Of a DNA stretch of 64,000 bases, positions 1 to 9,386 are shown one piece after another. The notes under the pieces are model-generated. The model had not been told where the DNA came from. It made no database searches and was given only the letters and a program-made list of their open reading frames with translations. Position numbers and translations under genes: made by a program. This DNA comes from Cronobacter universalis NCTC 9529. Lineage in GTDB: Bacteria; Pseudomonadota; Gammaproteobacteria; Enterobacterales; Enterobacteriaceae. Each line of letters opens with the position of its first letter. Positions within the stretch are counted from its first letter, which is position 1. The stretch is from assembly GCF_001277175.1 (NCBI RefSeq), contig NZ_CP012257.1, positions 2,108,001 to 2,172,000 of the forward strand. Reading direction: 5' to 3'.

Positions 1-930
1 CGCCGCGGAGACCGCAGGCGACGCGTCGACCGATTTCACCGGCGCAGGCGCGATTTCCTGCGCTTTGATTTGCGCGACCGAAATGGTCGGCGCGGCCGCT
101 TCTTTCTGCTGCAACATATACCAGGTGACAGGGGCGGCTACGGCGCCCATGACGACGGCGGCGGCAAGCGGCCATGTCCAGAGCGGTACGCGCGAACGGC
201 GGGCCGACGGCGGCGCGTTTACCGGCGCGGGATCGGCGTCTTCAGGCGATGTTGCGGCTTCAGCTTCGGCGGCATAAGCCGCCAGCGCGGCGGCAGACGC
301 GTGTACAGGGGCGGCAGGCGCTGGCGCTACGGGCGCAGGCGTGACAGGCGGCGCAGCCAGCAGCGGCGCGTCCGGCTCGGCCATCATCACCGGCGTGGGT
401 TCCGGCTCCGGCTCTTCCTGCGGCGTCATGATAATTTCCGGCTCGACAGGCTCGGCTTCGCGTAAACATTCGAGCACGTCATCGCGCGCGCCCTGGTTTA
501 AATTCACGAAGCCCCAGAAGGTGATGACCGGCTTGCCATCCACCAGATAGAGGAAATTCGCGCCGGGGAACTGCACGGCCTTGGCGAGCAGCGCGCCAAA
601 AAGCTGCTGGGCGGTCTTTTCCGATTCCAGGCAGCGTTTGCTCAGCGCGCGGGCGCTGGAGAGCGCGCTTTCCAGAAAGCGCAGGGCGCGCTCGCGCTCC
701 TCGCTGCTGGCGGACGCCCAGCCCATTACTTTGCCGCTGACCGGCGAATACCAGTCCACGCGGTCGCCCTCTTCGTTAAGCTGAGGGATAGCAAGAGACT
801 CCACCAGCGGCTGTTTGCGCAGGCGAAGGGTTTCACGGATTTGCAGTGCAGACTCGAAAACCGCCTGACCGTTTTCGCCTACCGACTGGAAGTCGTCAAG
901 GTCGCCACTGCGCAATAGAATTTTTGCCAC
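1..930 (-). CDS. srfA: SrfA-family protein, 5' part (runs off the window)
   Basis: Open on the minus strand from a GTG at 930 to the left edge, so about 310 N-terminal residues are visible and the C-terminus is missing. The start MAKILLRSGDLDDFQ and the following region resemble SrfA, the first gene of the srfABC operon of Salmonella and relatives; its biochemical role is not established. Visible parts are a conserved N-terminal domain (about residues 1-170), a Pro/Ala/Glu-rich linker (about 175-240) and one hydrophobic segment (about 245-272) that looks like a single membrane anchor. The GTG was chosen because it lies in the coding frame, while the nearby ATG at 935 is out of frame; the ribosome site is weak. 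Further srf genes would be expected beyond the left edge. Confidence 0.72.
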   Translation of the reverse strand, partial: MAKILLRSGDLDDFQSVGENGQAVFESALQIRETLRLRKQPLVESLAIPQLNEEGDRVDWYSPVSGKVMGWASASSEERERALRFLESALSSARALSKRCLESEKTAQQLFGALLAKAVQFPGANFLYLVDGKPVITFWGFVNLNQGARDDVLECLREAEPVEPEIIMTPQEEPEPEPTPVMMAEPDAPLLAAPPVTPAPVAPAPAAPVHASAAALAAYAAEAEAATSPEDADPAPVNAPPSARRSRVPLWTWPLAAAVVMGAVAAPVTWYMLQQKEAAAPTISVAQIKAQEIAPAPVKSVDASPAVSAA

Positions 931-1243
931 GTCATTCTCTCTGCTGGAAAAACTTTTTCACGGCTCTACTTTGAACGATAGACGGGTCAAGCAAAGGGTG
1001 AAAGAAACGCGAAAAAGCGTAAATTCTCGGGTCATTGAATCTTAGGAATTTTCTTGACTTAAGCAAAAATTCGCTGTGATGGCGCGACTTAACCGGAGCG
1101 TAAATCATTTTTATCTAAAATTGGCTGATATTCAGGCGAAAAATACCGGAAAGGCATAAAGCTACAGTTTTTTGTTATTTGCCAGTCTGCACAGGCTGTG
1201 ATGAGATGGCTTTCCTCCTGAAAAGTAAAATAAAAGGCACAAG
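931..1243. promoter_or_regulatory. Divergent intergenic region srfA / dppA-like
   Basis: This 313-base AT-rich gap separates two divergently read genes and must hold both promoters. A TTGACT hexamer at 1054-1059 could be a -35 element, but no good -10 lies at the right distance. No recognisable operator or RNA gene was seen. Confidence 0.4.
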
Positions 1244-2839
1244 ATGAAGACAGGAAAAACACTGCTCGGGCTGCTGTTAAGCGCCCTGTTACCGGCAAGC
1301 GCGATCGCGGCGAACAGCGATACCCTGATTTACTGCTCCGAGGCGTCGCCGGAGTCCTTCAACCCGCAGATCGCGAGTTCCGGCCCAAGCTTCGTGGCAA
1401 GCTCCCAGGTGCTCTATAACCGTCTGGTGAATTTCGATCCGAAAACCAATACCCCGGTGCCGTCGCTCGCCACCGAGTGGAAGGTCAGCCCGGACGGTAA
1501 AACCTGGACGTTCACGCTGCGTCAGGGCGTGAAGTTCAACAGCAATAAATTCTTTAAACCGACGCGCGATTTTAACGCCGACGACGTGATTTTCTCGGTG
1601 ATGCGTCAGAAAGACCCGAACCACCCGTACCATAAGGTGTCGCAGGGCAATTACGAATATTTCCAGGATGTGGGTCTCGATAAGCTCATCACGGAGGTGA
1701 AAAAGCTCGACGATTACCACGTCCAGTTCACCCTGAGCGAACCGAACGCCGCGTTCCTGGCCGACTGGGGGATGGATTTCGCGTCTATTCTTTCGGCGGA
1801 ATATGCCGATGCGATGATGAAAAAAGGCACGCCGGAGAACGTCGATAACTGGCCCATCGGCACCGGCCCGTACGCGCTGCAGCAGTACAAAGTCGATTCG
1901 CTGATCCGCTACATCGCCAACCCGAACTACTGGGATGGCGCGGTGCCGACCAAACATCTGATCTTCTCGATTACTCCGAACGTCGAGACGCGCCTCGCCA
2001 AGCTGAAAACCAACGAGTGCCAGATTATCCCGGCGCCGAGCCCGGTGCAGTTTGAACCGATCAAAGCCGATAAAAACCTGACGCTGCACAGCGTCGAGGC
2101 GCTGAACGTCGGTTATCTGGCTTTCAACACCGAGAAAAAACCGTTCGACAACGTGCTGGTGCGCCAGGCCCTGAACTACGCCGTCGATAAAAAATCGATC
2201 ATCAACGCGGTGTTTATGGGCAGCGGCACGGTGGCGAAATCACCCATTCCGCCGAATATGCTCGGTTATGATAAAAACCTGAAAACCTACGATTACGATC
2301 CTGAAAAAGCGAAAGCGCTGCTGAAGCAGGCGGGGCTGGAGAAGGGCTTCGAAGCGACGCTGTGGTCGATGCCGGTGCAGCGCCCGTATAACCCGAACTC
2401 CCGCCGCATCGCCGAGATGATCCAGAGCGACTGGGCGAAAGTGGGCGTGAAGGCGAAAATCGTCAGCTACGAGTGGGGGGAATACCTCTCCGGCATTCGC
2501 AAGGGCGAGCACGACACCGCGCTGTATGGCTGGATGTCGGACAACGGCGACCCGGATAACTTCGCCGATGTCCTGCTGAGCTGCGACAGCATTCAGAGCG
2601 GCTCGAACGCGGCCCGCTGGTGCGATAAGAAATACACCGACCTTATCGGTCAGGCCAAGCGCGTCAGCGCGCCGGAAGAACGCGCGAAGCTCTATGAGCA
2701 GGCGCAGGAGATCTTCTACCAGCAGGCGCCGTGGGTGCCGCTCGCCAACGGCCGCACCTTCTACGCGACCCGCAGCAACGTCACGGGGTACAGCGTAAGC
2801 CTGATGGGCAGCGACTTCTCGAAAGCGAAAATCAACTAA
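1244..2839 (+). CDS. DppA-like periplasmic dipeptide-binding protein
   Basis: This 531-aa SBP_bac_5 (cluster C) solute-binding protein has a signal peptide ending near residue 22 (PASAIAA). It is close in length and sequence to DppA, the periplasmic receptor for dipeptides and haem. Diagnostic stretches are YCSEASPESFNPQ at the mature N-terminus, the MPVQRPYNPN segment carrying the Arg that binds the peptide carboxylate, and the DNGDPDNF segment carrying the Asp that binds the peptide amine. These residues argue for real dipeptide binding. No permease or ATPase gene follows, so it probably delivers ligand to a Dpp/Opp-type transporter encoded elsewhere. It is distinct from the second binding protein at 12486-13979, which lacks these motifs. 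The start ATG follows a short AT-rich leader. Confidence 0.85.
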   Translation: MKTGKTLLGLLLSALLPASAIAANSDTLIYCSEASPESFNPQIASSGPSFVASSQVLYNRLVNFDPKTNTPVPSLATEWKVSPDGKTWTFTLRQGVKFNSNKFFKPTRDFNADDVIFSVMRQKDPNHPYHKVSQGNYEYFQDVGLDKLITEVKKLDDYHVQFTLSEPNAAFLADWGMDFASILSAEYADAMMKKGTPENVDNWPIGTGPYALQQYKVDSLIRYIANPNYWDGAVPTKHLIFSITPNVETRLAKLKTNECQIIPAPSPVQFEPIKADKNLTLHSVEALNVGYLAFNTEKKPFDNVLVRQALNYAVDKKSIINAVFMGSGTVAKSPIPPNMLGYDKNLKTYDYDPEKAKALLKQAGLEKGFEATLWSMPVQRPYNPNSRRIAEMIQSDWAKVGVKAKIVSYEWGEYLSGIRKGEHDTALYGWMSDNGDPDNFADVLLSCDSIQSGSNAARWCDKKYTDLIGQAKRVSAPEERAKLYEQAQEIFYQQAPWVPLANGRTFYATRSNVTGYSVSLMGSDFSKAKIN

Positions 2840-2845
2840 GCCCTG

Positions 2846-2867
2846 CGCCGCGGCACCTGCCGCGGCG
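2846..2867 (+). repeat. Strong GC hairpin after the DppA-like gene
   Basis: CGCCGCGG (2846-2853) pairs perfectly with CCGCGGCG (2860-2867) across a 6-base loop. No T-run follows, so it is more likely an mRNA 3'-end stabiliser or attenuator than a classical terminator. Confidence 0.5.
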
Positions 2868-2886
2868 ACGCGTTTAAGGAGGTTTT

Positions 2887-3132
2887 ATGTCACATCGTGA
2901 TGAAATGCAGCGCCGCGTTGACGCGGTGATTGAACAACACGTCATCGCGCCGATGAACGAGCTGTTGATCGCGCTCAGCGATGACGCGCAGCTGAGCCGC
3001 GAGGAGCGCTACGACCTGCAGCAGCAGTTGCGCACCGCGATTGCCCATCATGGCCGCCAGCATAAAGAAGATCGCGAGCGCGAGGCGGCGGAACGCCTGG
3101 CAGAGCTCACCCGCGGCGGCACCATTTTATAA
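2887..3132 (+). CDS. ydcY: YdcY, DUF2526 small protein
   Basis: An 81-aa protein that closely matches E. coli YdcY: a shared start (MSH.DE), the central block MNELLIALSDDAQLSRE, and the C-terminal end GGTIL. It is hydrophilic, mostly helical and rich in Arg and Glu, with no signal peptide or membrane segment, so it should be cytoplasmic. Its function is unknown. It starts 7 bases after a strong GGAGG site. In E. coli ydcY sits next to ydcZ, as here, except that a dehydrogenase gene intervenes. The family is around 77 residues, so this copy is full length. Confidence 0.9.
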   Translation: MSHRDEMQRRVDAVIEQHVIAPMNELLIALSDDAQLSREERYDLQQQLRTAIAHHGRQHKEDREREAAERLAELTRGGTIL

Positions 3133-3148
3133 ACTTTAAGGAATACTC

Positions 3149-4033
3149 ATGCATATTGCTTTTCTCGGTCTTGGCGGCATGGGCCAGCCGATGGCGGAAA
3201 ATCTGGTTAAAGCGGGCTTTACGGTGACGGTCTGGAACCGCTCGCCTGCCTCCGCCGAGGCGCTGCGCGCGTCCGGCGCGCAGGTGGCGGCAAGCCCGAA
3301 GGATATTCACGGCGCCGATGTGTTAATCACCATTCTGGCGGATGACGCGGTTACTGAAAATGTGGTGGTAGAGCAGGGCGCGCTGGCGTCGCTCGCGCCG
3401 GGCGCGCTGTGGATCAACATGGCGACCGTTTCCGTGGCGTTTACTGAGGCGATGGACGCGCTGACCCGTCAGCGGAACATCGGCTATCTCGCTGCCCCGG
3501 TGCTCGGGCGCGTGGATGTCGCCGCTGCCGGCAATCTGAATATTCTCGCGGCGGGCGAGCCGCAGTGGCTTGCGAAAGCGCAGCCGATTTTCGACGTGCT
3601 GGGCCAGAAAACCTGGACCTTCGGCGACAGCCCGGCGCAGGCCGCGGCGGTGAAGCTGGCGGCGAACTTTATGCTGGCGAGCGCCATTGAGACGATGGGC
3701 GAAGCGTCGGCGCTGGTAGAAGCCTATGACGTCGGCAAAGGCGATTTTCTCGGTATGCTGACCAGCACGCTGTTCGCCGCGCCCGCGTATAAAAACTATG
3801 GCGCGATGATTGCCGAAGACCGTTATACGCCTGCCGGGTTTACCATGAAGCTGGGGTTGAAAGATGTGCGTCTCGCGCAGCAGGCCGCCGAGAGCAAAAA
3901 CGTGCCGATGGGAATCGCAGGGGTGCTGCGCGATAACTACCTTGACGCGCTGGCCCACGGCGATGAACAGCTTGACTGGGCGGCGCTGGCGACCGTCAGC
4001 GCGCGCCGCAGCGGGCAGAAACCGAAAGCGTAA
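3149..4033 (+). CDS. NAD(P)-dependent beta-hydroxyacid dehydrogenase family oxidoreductase
   Basis: A 294-aa member of the 3-hydroxyisobutyrate/6-phosphogluconate dehydrogenase superfamily. The N-terminal Rossmann motif GLGGMGQPMAENL is at residues 6-18, a substrate-loop equivalent (APVLGR) is near residue 115, and the conserved Lys lies in AAVKLAANF near residue 172. The C-terminal half is the all-helical domain of the family. The loop lacks the usual DAPVSGG and reads AAPVLGR, as in the GLYR1/succinic-semialdehyde-reductase-like branch, so the substrate cannot be assigned. The gene starts 16 bases after ydcY with an AAGGAA site and is probably cotranscribed with it. It is convergent with ydcZ; the stop codons are a few bases apart. 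Confidence 0.85.
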   Translation: MHIAFLGLGGMGQPMAENLVKAGFTVTVWNRSPASAEALRASGAQVAASPKDIHGADVLITILADDAVTENVVVEQGALASLAPGALWINMATVSVAFTEAMDALTRQRNIGYLAAPVLGRVDVAAAGNLNILAAGEPQWLAKAQPIFDVLGQKTWTFGDSPAQAAAVKLAANFMLASAIETMGEASALVEAYDVGKGDFLGMLTSTLFAAPAYKNYGAMIAEDRYTPAGFTMKLGLKDVRLAQQAAESKNVPMGIAGVLRDNYLDALAHGDEQLDWAALATVSARRSGQKPKA

Positions 4034-4036
4034 CCT

Positions 4037-4486
4037 TCAGAACGTGCGCCTGGCGACTAGCCAGGCGCCAATCACCAGCAGCACCGCGCCCGCCACCGGC
4101 CCGGCCAGCATACGCAGCGTCAGGCCGCTGGTGCGCGCGATATCAAACAGCAACCCGCCAATCAGCTGGCTTGCGACCAGCACCGCAATGGTCGTGGCCG
4201 CGCCCAGATACTGATAGCCATTAATACTCGCGAAGACGAAAAACGATCCGAGCAGCCCAGGCAACAGCGTCCACCAGCGCACGGTGGCGATAAGCTCGCT
4301 GAAGCCCGCCGAGCCGTTACGCAGCAGCAGAATGGCGCAGAACAGCACAATCCCCACCAGCGAATTGAGCAGCATCGCAATAAGAATGGTGGAAGCCGAC
4401 TGCGTGATGCGCACCATCAGCATATTCTGCACCACGAGTCCCGCCCCGGCGGCGGCCAGAAACAGCAGGCTTAACGACGAATTCAT
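4037..4486 (-). CDS. ydcZ: YdcZ, DMT-type inner-membrane protein
   Basis: A 149-aa hydrophobic protein with about five membrane helices, the same length as E. coli YdcZ and sharing long blocks such as ILIAMLLNSLVG, PGLLGSFFVFASI and TTIAVLVASQLIGG. The DUF606/YdcZ family belongs to the drug/metabolite transporter superfamily; the substrate is unknown. The ATG at 4486 was chosen over an upstream in-frame GTG because it matches the E. coli start. Its first base is shared with the stop codon of mnaT (TGATG), so the pair is translationally coupled and the transporter may act with the acetyltransferase, for example to export an acetylated product. Confidence 0.9.
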   Translation of the reverse strand: MNSSLSLLFLAAAGAGLVVQNMLMVRITQSASTILIAMLLNSLVGIVLFCAILLLRNGSAGFSELIATVRWWTLLPGLLGSFFVFASINGYQYLGAATTIAVLVASQLIGGLLFDIARTSGLTLRMLAGPVAGAVLLVIGAWLVARRTF

Positions 4487-5001
4487 CACACAGCGTCCGG
4501 CTCGGTGCGGTTATCGAGCTGAAGCTGCATAAACGTCAGATCCAGCCAGCGGCCAAATTTGGTGCCCACCTGCGGCATCTGCGCGGTGATGGTAAAGCCG
4601 AGTTTTTCATGCAGCGCGATGGAGGCGGCGTTGCGCGACTCAATGCCCGCCACCATCACATGCTTGCCGATAGCCCGCGCCTCGACAATCAGTCGCGTCA
4701 TCAGCGCCTTGCCGGTGCCTTTGCCGTGGTGCTCCGGGTGCACATAGACCGAGTGTTCAACGGTATGGCGAAAGCCGTCAAACGCGCGCCAGTCGCCGAA
4801 CGAGGCGTAGCCGACGACCACGTCGCCTTCAACCGCCACCAGCACCGGGTAGCCCGCGTTGCCGCGCTGGTAAAACCAGGCGAGGCGGTTTTCGGTATCG
4901 ACCGTGGCATCATTCCAGATGGCGGCGGTATGCAACACCGCATAGTTATAAATCTCAGCGATAGCGGCGCAGTCGTCCGCAGTGGCATGGCGTATCAGCA
5001 T
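4486..5001 (-). CDS. mnaT: MnaT (YncA), L-amino acid / methionine sulfoximine N-acetyltransferase
   Basis: A 171-aa GNAT acetyltransferase closely matching E. coli MnaT, which acetylates methionine sulfone, methionine sulfoximine and some L-amino acids, detoxifying analogues of methionine and glutamate. Recognisable segments are DCAAIAEIYN near residue 10, SFGDWRAFDGFRHTVEHS in the middle, the acetyl-CoA pyrophosphate loop HHGKGTGKAL, and MPQVGTKFGRWLDL near the C-terminus. The ATG at 5001 matches the E. coli N-terminus; the longer reading frame upstream runs into the promoter of the divergent regulator. It overlaps ydcZ by one base. The divergent XRE-cupin gene is the natural candidate for its regulator. 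Confidence 0.92.
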   Translation of the reverse strand: MLIRHATADDCAAIAEIYNYAVLHTAAIWNDATVDTENRLAWFYQRGNAGYPVLVAVEGDVVVGYASFGDWRAFDGFRHTVEHSVYVHPEHHGKGTGKALMTRLIVEARAIGKHVMVAGIESRNAASIALHEKLGFTITAQMPQVGTKFGRWLDLTFMQLQLDNRTEPDAV

Positions 5002-5003
5002 GG

Positions 5004-5042
5004 TTGAACCCCGGCAGTCGTACACTATAATGTTACGTTATG
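5004..5042 (+). promoter_or_regulatory. Sigma-70 promoter and dyad over the start codon of the XRE-cupin gene
   Basis: TTGAAC (5004-5009), a 16-base spacer and a perfect TATAAT (5026-5031) form a strong promoter. The expected start point (about 5038-5040) coincides with the ATG at 5040, implying a leaderless mRNA. A 15-base imperfect palindrome, ATAATGTTACGTTAT (5027-5041), covers the -10, the start point and the start codon, and is a candidate operator. The same 38-base gap must also serve mnaT on the other strand. Confidence 0.6.
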
Positions 5043-5615
5043 AATAATATAATCGACACATTAAATCAACGGATTGGTGAGCGCATTCGCGTCGAGCGCG
5101 AAACCCGCGGCTGGTCGCTGAGCGAACTCGCCGAGCGCGCCGGGGTTTCCCGCGCCATGATCCATAAAATCGAGCGCGGCGAGAGCAGCCCGACGGCGAC
5201 GCTGTTAGGACGGCTCTCCGGCGCGCTGGGGCTGAGCATGTCCACGCTTATCGCCCGCGCGGAGATGAACGAAGGGCGGCTGCTGCGCTTCGCCGATCAG
5301 CCGGTGTGGCGCGATCCGCAGAGCCACTATCTGCGCCGCCACGTCTCGCCGAAATCTGATCTGCCGCTGGATATGGTTCAGGTGGAGCTGCCTGCCGGCA
5401 GCGATATCCCGATGCCCGCCTCGGCTTATGCCTTTGCCCGCCAGCTTATCTGGGTGCAGCAGGGCGAGCTGGTGTTTCGCGAAGGCGAAGCCCGCCATCT
5501 GATGCGCGAGGGCGACTGCCTGGAGCTTGGCCCGCCGAACGAATGCCATTTTATCAATCAGAGCGACGCGCCCTGCGTCTATCTGATCGTGCGTCTGAAT
5601 AACGTCGCCAGTTGA
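5040..5615 (+). CDS. XRE-family regulator with C-terminal cupin domain
   Basis: A 191-aa two-domain regulator. Residues about 10-70 form a helix-turn-helix of the XRE type (RGWSLSELAERAGVSRAMIH, then ERGESSPTATLLGRLSGAL). Residues about 110-188 form a cupin fold with RQLIWVQQGELVFREGE and EGDCLELGP. It resembles E. coli YdcN/SutR in architecture but not closely in sequence. Such proteins usually sense a small metabolite through the cupin. It is divergent from mnaT-ydcZ and 49 bases ahead of curA, so any of these could be targets. There is no Shine-Dalgarno sequence, consistent with leaderless translation from the ATG at 5040. Confidence 0.85.
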   Translation: MNNIIDTLNQRIGERIRVERETRGWSLSELAERAGVSRAMIHKIERGESSPTATLLGRLSGALGLSMSTLIARAEMNEGRLLRFADQPVWRDPQSHYLRRHVSPKSDLPLDMVQVELPAGSDIPMPASAYAFARQLIWVQQGELVFREGEARHLMREGDCLELGPPNECHFINQSDAPCVYLIVRLNNVAS

Positions 5616-5664
5616 CGTGTATGCACTACGCTTTCTGGATGCCCTGAAAACTAAGGAGAACATC

Positions 5665-6705
5665 ATGACCCAACCATCGTCCCGTAATCGCCGCTGGGTG
5701 CTGGCCTCCCGTCCGCATGGTAAACCGGTGGCGGAGAATTTTCGCCTTGAGGAAGACGCCATCGCCGAGCCGGGAGAAGGCCAGGTACTGGTGCGCACGG
5801 TCTATCTGTCGCTCGACCCGTATATGCGCGGGCGCATGAGCGACGAGCCGTCCTATTCGCCGCCGGTGCAAATCGGCGAAGTCATGGTCGGCGGTACCGT
5901 TGGCGTGGTGGAAAAATCGAGCCACCCCGATTTCCATCCCGGCGACTGGGTGGTCGGCTATAGCGGCTGGCAGGATTACGCGATCTGCGATCCAAAACAG
6001 CTGACGCCGCTCGGCAAATCGCCTGAGCATCCGTCGTGGTTTCTCGGCGTGCTGGGCATGCCAGGATTTACCGCCTATATGGGCCTGCTGGATATCGGCG
6101 CGCCGAAAGCGGGCGAAACGCTGGTGGTCGCCGCTGCGACCGGCCCGGTGGGCGCAAGCGTCGGGCAGATCGGCAAAATCAAAGGCTGTCGCGTCGTCGG
6201 CGTGGCGGGCGGCGAAGAGAAATGCCGCTACGCGGTGGAGCATCTGGGCTTTGACGAGTGTATCGATCACCGCGCGCCGGATTTCGCTGAGAAACTCGCC
6301 GCTGCCTGCCCGCAGGGCATCGATGTTTACTATGAAAACGTCGGCGGTAAAGTTTTCGACGCCGTAATGCCGCTGCTCAATACCGGCGCGCGGGTGCCGC
6401 TGTGCGGTCTGGTCTCCGGCTATAACGCCACCGACCTGCCGCCTGGCCCGGATCGCCTGCCGCTGCTGATGGGCACGCTTCTGAAAAAACGCATCCGCAT
6501 GCAGGGCTTTATCATCAACCAGGATTATGGTCACCGCATCGAAGAGTTCCAGCGCGAAATGGGCCAGTGGGTTTCCGAAGGGCGCATTCACTACCGCGAG
6601 CACATTGTGGATGGCCTTGAGAACGCGCCAGAGGCGTTTATCGGCCTGCTGGAAGGGAAAAACTTCGGCAAGCTCGTTATCCGCGTCGGCCAGGACGATG
6701 CATAA
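5665..6705 (+). CDS. curA: CurA (YncB), NADPH-dependent curcumin reductase / MDR oxidoreductase
   Basis: A 346-aa zinc-independent medium-chain reductase matching E. coli CurA, which reduces curcumin to tetrahydrocurcumin, and the wider leukotriene-B4 dehydrogenase family that reduces alkenal/one double bonds. Visible features are the N-terminal RNRRWVLASRP, the substrate-side YLSLDPYMRGRM, the nucleotide loop AATGPVGASVGQIGK, and YENVGGKVFDAV. No zinc-binding cysteines are present. The ATG at 5665 was chosen because it follows a perfect AAGGAG (5653-5658); the frame is open 48 bases further upstream but without a ribosome site. In E. coli curA is also beside mnaT. Confidence 0.92.
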   Translation: MTQPSSRNRRWVLASRPHGKPVAENFRLEEDAIAEPGEGQVLVRTVYLSLDPYMRGRMSDEPSYSPPVQIGEVMVGGTVGVVEKSSHPDFHPGDWVVGYSGWQDYAICDPKQLTPLGKSPEHPSWFLGVLGMPGFTAYMGLLDIGAPKAGETLVVAAATGPVGASVGQIGKIKGCRVVGVAGGEEKCRYAVEHLGFDECIDHRAPDFAEKLAAACPQGIDVYYENVGGKVFDAVMPLLNTGARVPLCGLVSGYNATDLPPGPDRLPLLMGTLLKKRIRMQGFIINQDYGHRIEEFQREMGQWVSEGRIHYREHIVDGLENAPEAFIGLLEGKNFGKLVIRVGQDDA

Positions 6706-6780
6706 ACCAGCTGAATAACAACTTGTTAACCACGGCGGCTGCCGATATGCTCGACCAAAGCCTGTTGTCGGGAGCCGCCT

Positions 6781-8390
<1,610 letters not shown>

Positions 8391-8394
<4 letters not shown>

Positions 8395-9368
8395 GAAAGG
8401 CCAAAGAGCGGTAGCGCGGCGCCGGCGTTCTCCTGCTCCGCGCGCTGCAAAACGCGGGCGGCGAGCGCGATATCAAACACGTTCAGCCCGAACGACGAAA
8501 AGTAAACGCAGTCGTCCGGCATCGGGCGCCACGCGCCGGTTAAGAGCGCGGCGAGATCCGCCGCCCAGCCGTCATCGGCAAATTCGCCCGCGCGGTACAT
8601 CTGGAAGAGGCTTTTGGCGCTGGTGTGGCGAAACTCCCCCCAGGCGTCCACCACCACCTGCGTGGCGCGTTGTATCGCCGCGAAACTCACTTCGTGATAG
8701 CCAATCTGCATGATAAGCCGCCCCGGACGGAACCATTCCGGGCCGAGAAAGGGCTGCTGCGCGCCGGTGCAGGTGATAACGGCATCCCACGGCTGTTTCT
8801 GCGCCTCACGCAGATCGCGGTAGATGTCACACGGAAACGGCGGCGTCGCAGTGGGCATCTCCTCCAGCCGCGCGGGCGTGCGGTTCCATAACCCCAAACA
8901 TGAGAGCGCCGGAAAGTGCGCGCGTAGCATCTCCACATGCGCGCGCGCCTGTACGCCCGCGCCCAGCAGCAGCACGCGTTTTACCTCGCGCGGCGCGGCG
9001 TGGCGCAGGGCGAGCGCCGAGACCGCGGCAGTGCGCACCGCCGTCAGTCCGCCGCTCTCCAGCAGCCCCACCGGCACGCCGCTGTCGGCGCGGTTAATGA
9101 GGGTCACCGTGAGCGCCATCGGAAGCGCGTCCTGCGGCTGCGGGCGGTGCGCCGTCCATTTCACGCCGGTGGCGTTAAACCGCCCGCCGACGCGCGCGGG
9201 CAGGGCGTAAACCTTACCCGGCGCGGTATCGAGCGGAACGTGCGTTTCGGCGGGCATGACGGCGTCGCCGCTGGCCATCAGCAGCGTAGCGTCGGTGACA
9301 TCACTGAGTGCGGCGTGCGGGTCAAGCCCGCCGAGCGCCGCCACCTGCTGGCCGGTGAGAAATCGCAT
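8391..9368 (-). CDS. Ornithine cyclodeaminase / mu-crystallin family enzyme
   Basis: A 325-aa NAD(P)-dependent enzyme of the ornithine cyclodeaminase / mu-crystallin family, which includes proline-forming deaminases, ketimine reductases and SbnB-like opine-type dehydrogenases. The conserved Lys lies in ATGVKWTA near residue 69, the LTAVRTAA motif near residue 108, the Rossmann loop LLGAGVQARAHVEML near residue 132, and the catalytic Asp in VVDAWGEFRHTS near residue 240. It is the last gene of the minus-strand uptake operon, starting 18 bases after the M20-like gene with an AGGAGA site. Context suggests it converts a released amino acid or imine; the substrate cannot be read from sequence. Confidence 0.85.
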
Positions 9369-9386
9369 GGTTATCTCCTGAAACCG

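Noticed and set aside
1054..1059. Defined sigma-70 promoter for the DppA-like gene
   Set aside because: A -35-like hexamer is present but no -10 at suitable spacing could be identified.
1289..2089. Long open frame antisense to the DppA-like gene
   Set aside because: Arg/His-rich composition and full overlap with a strongly supported gene; a GC-driven shadow frame.
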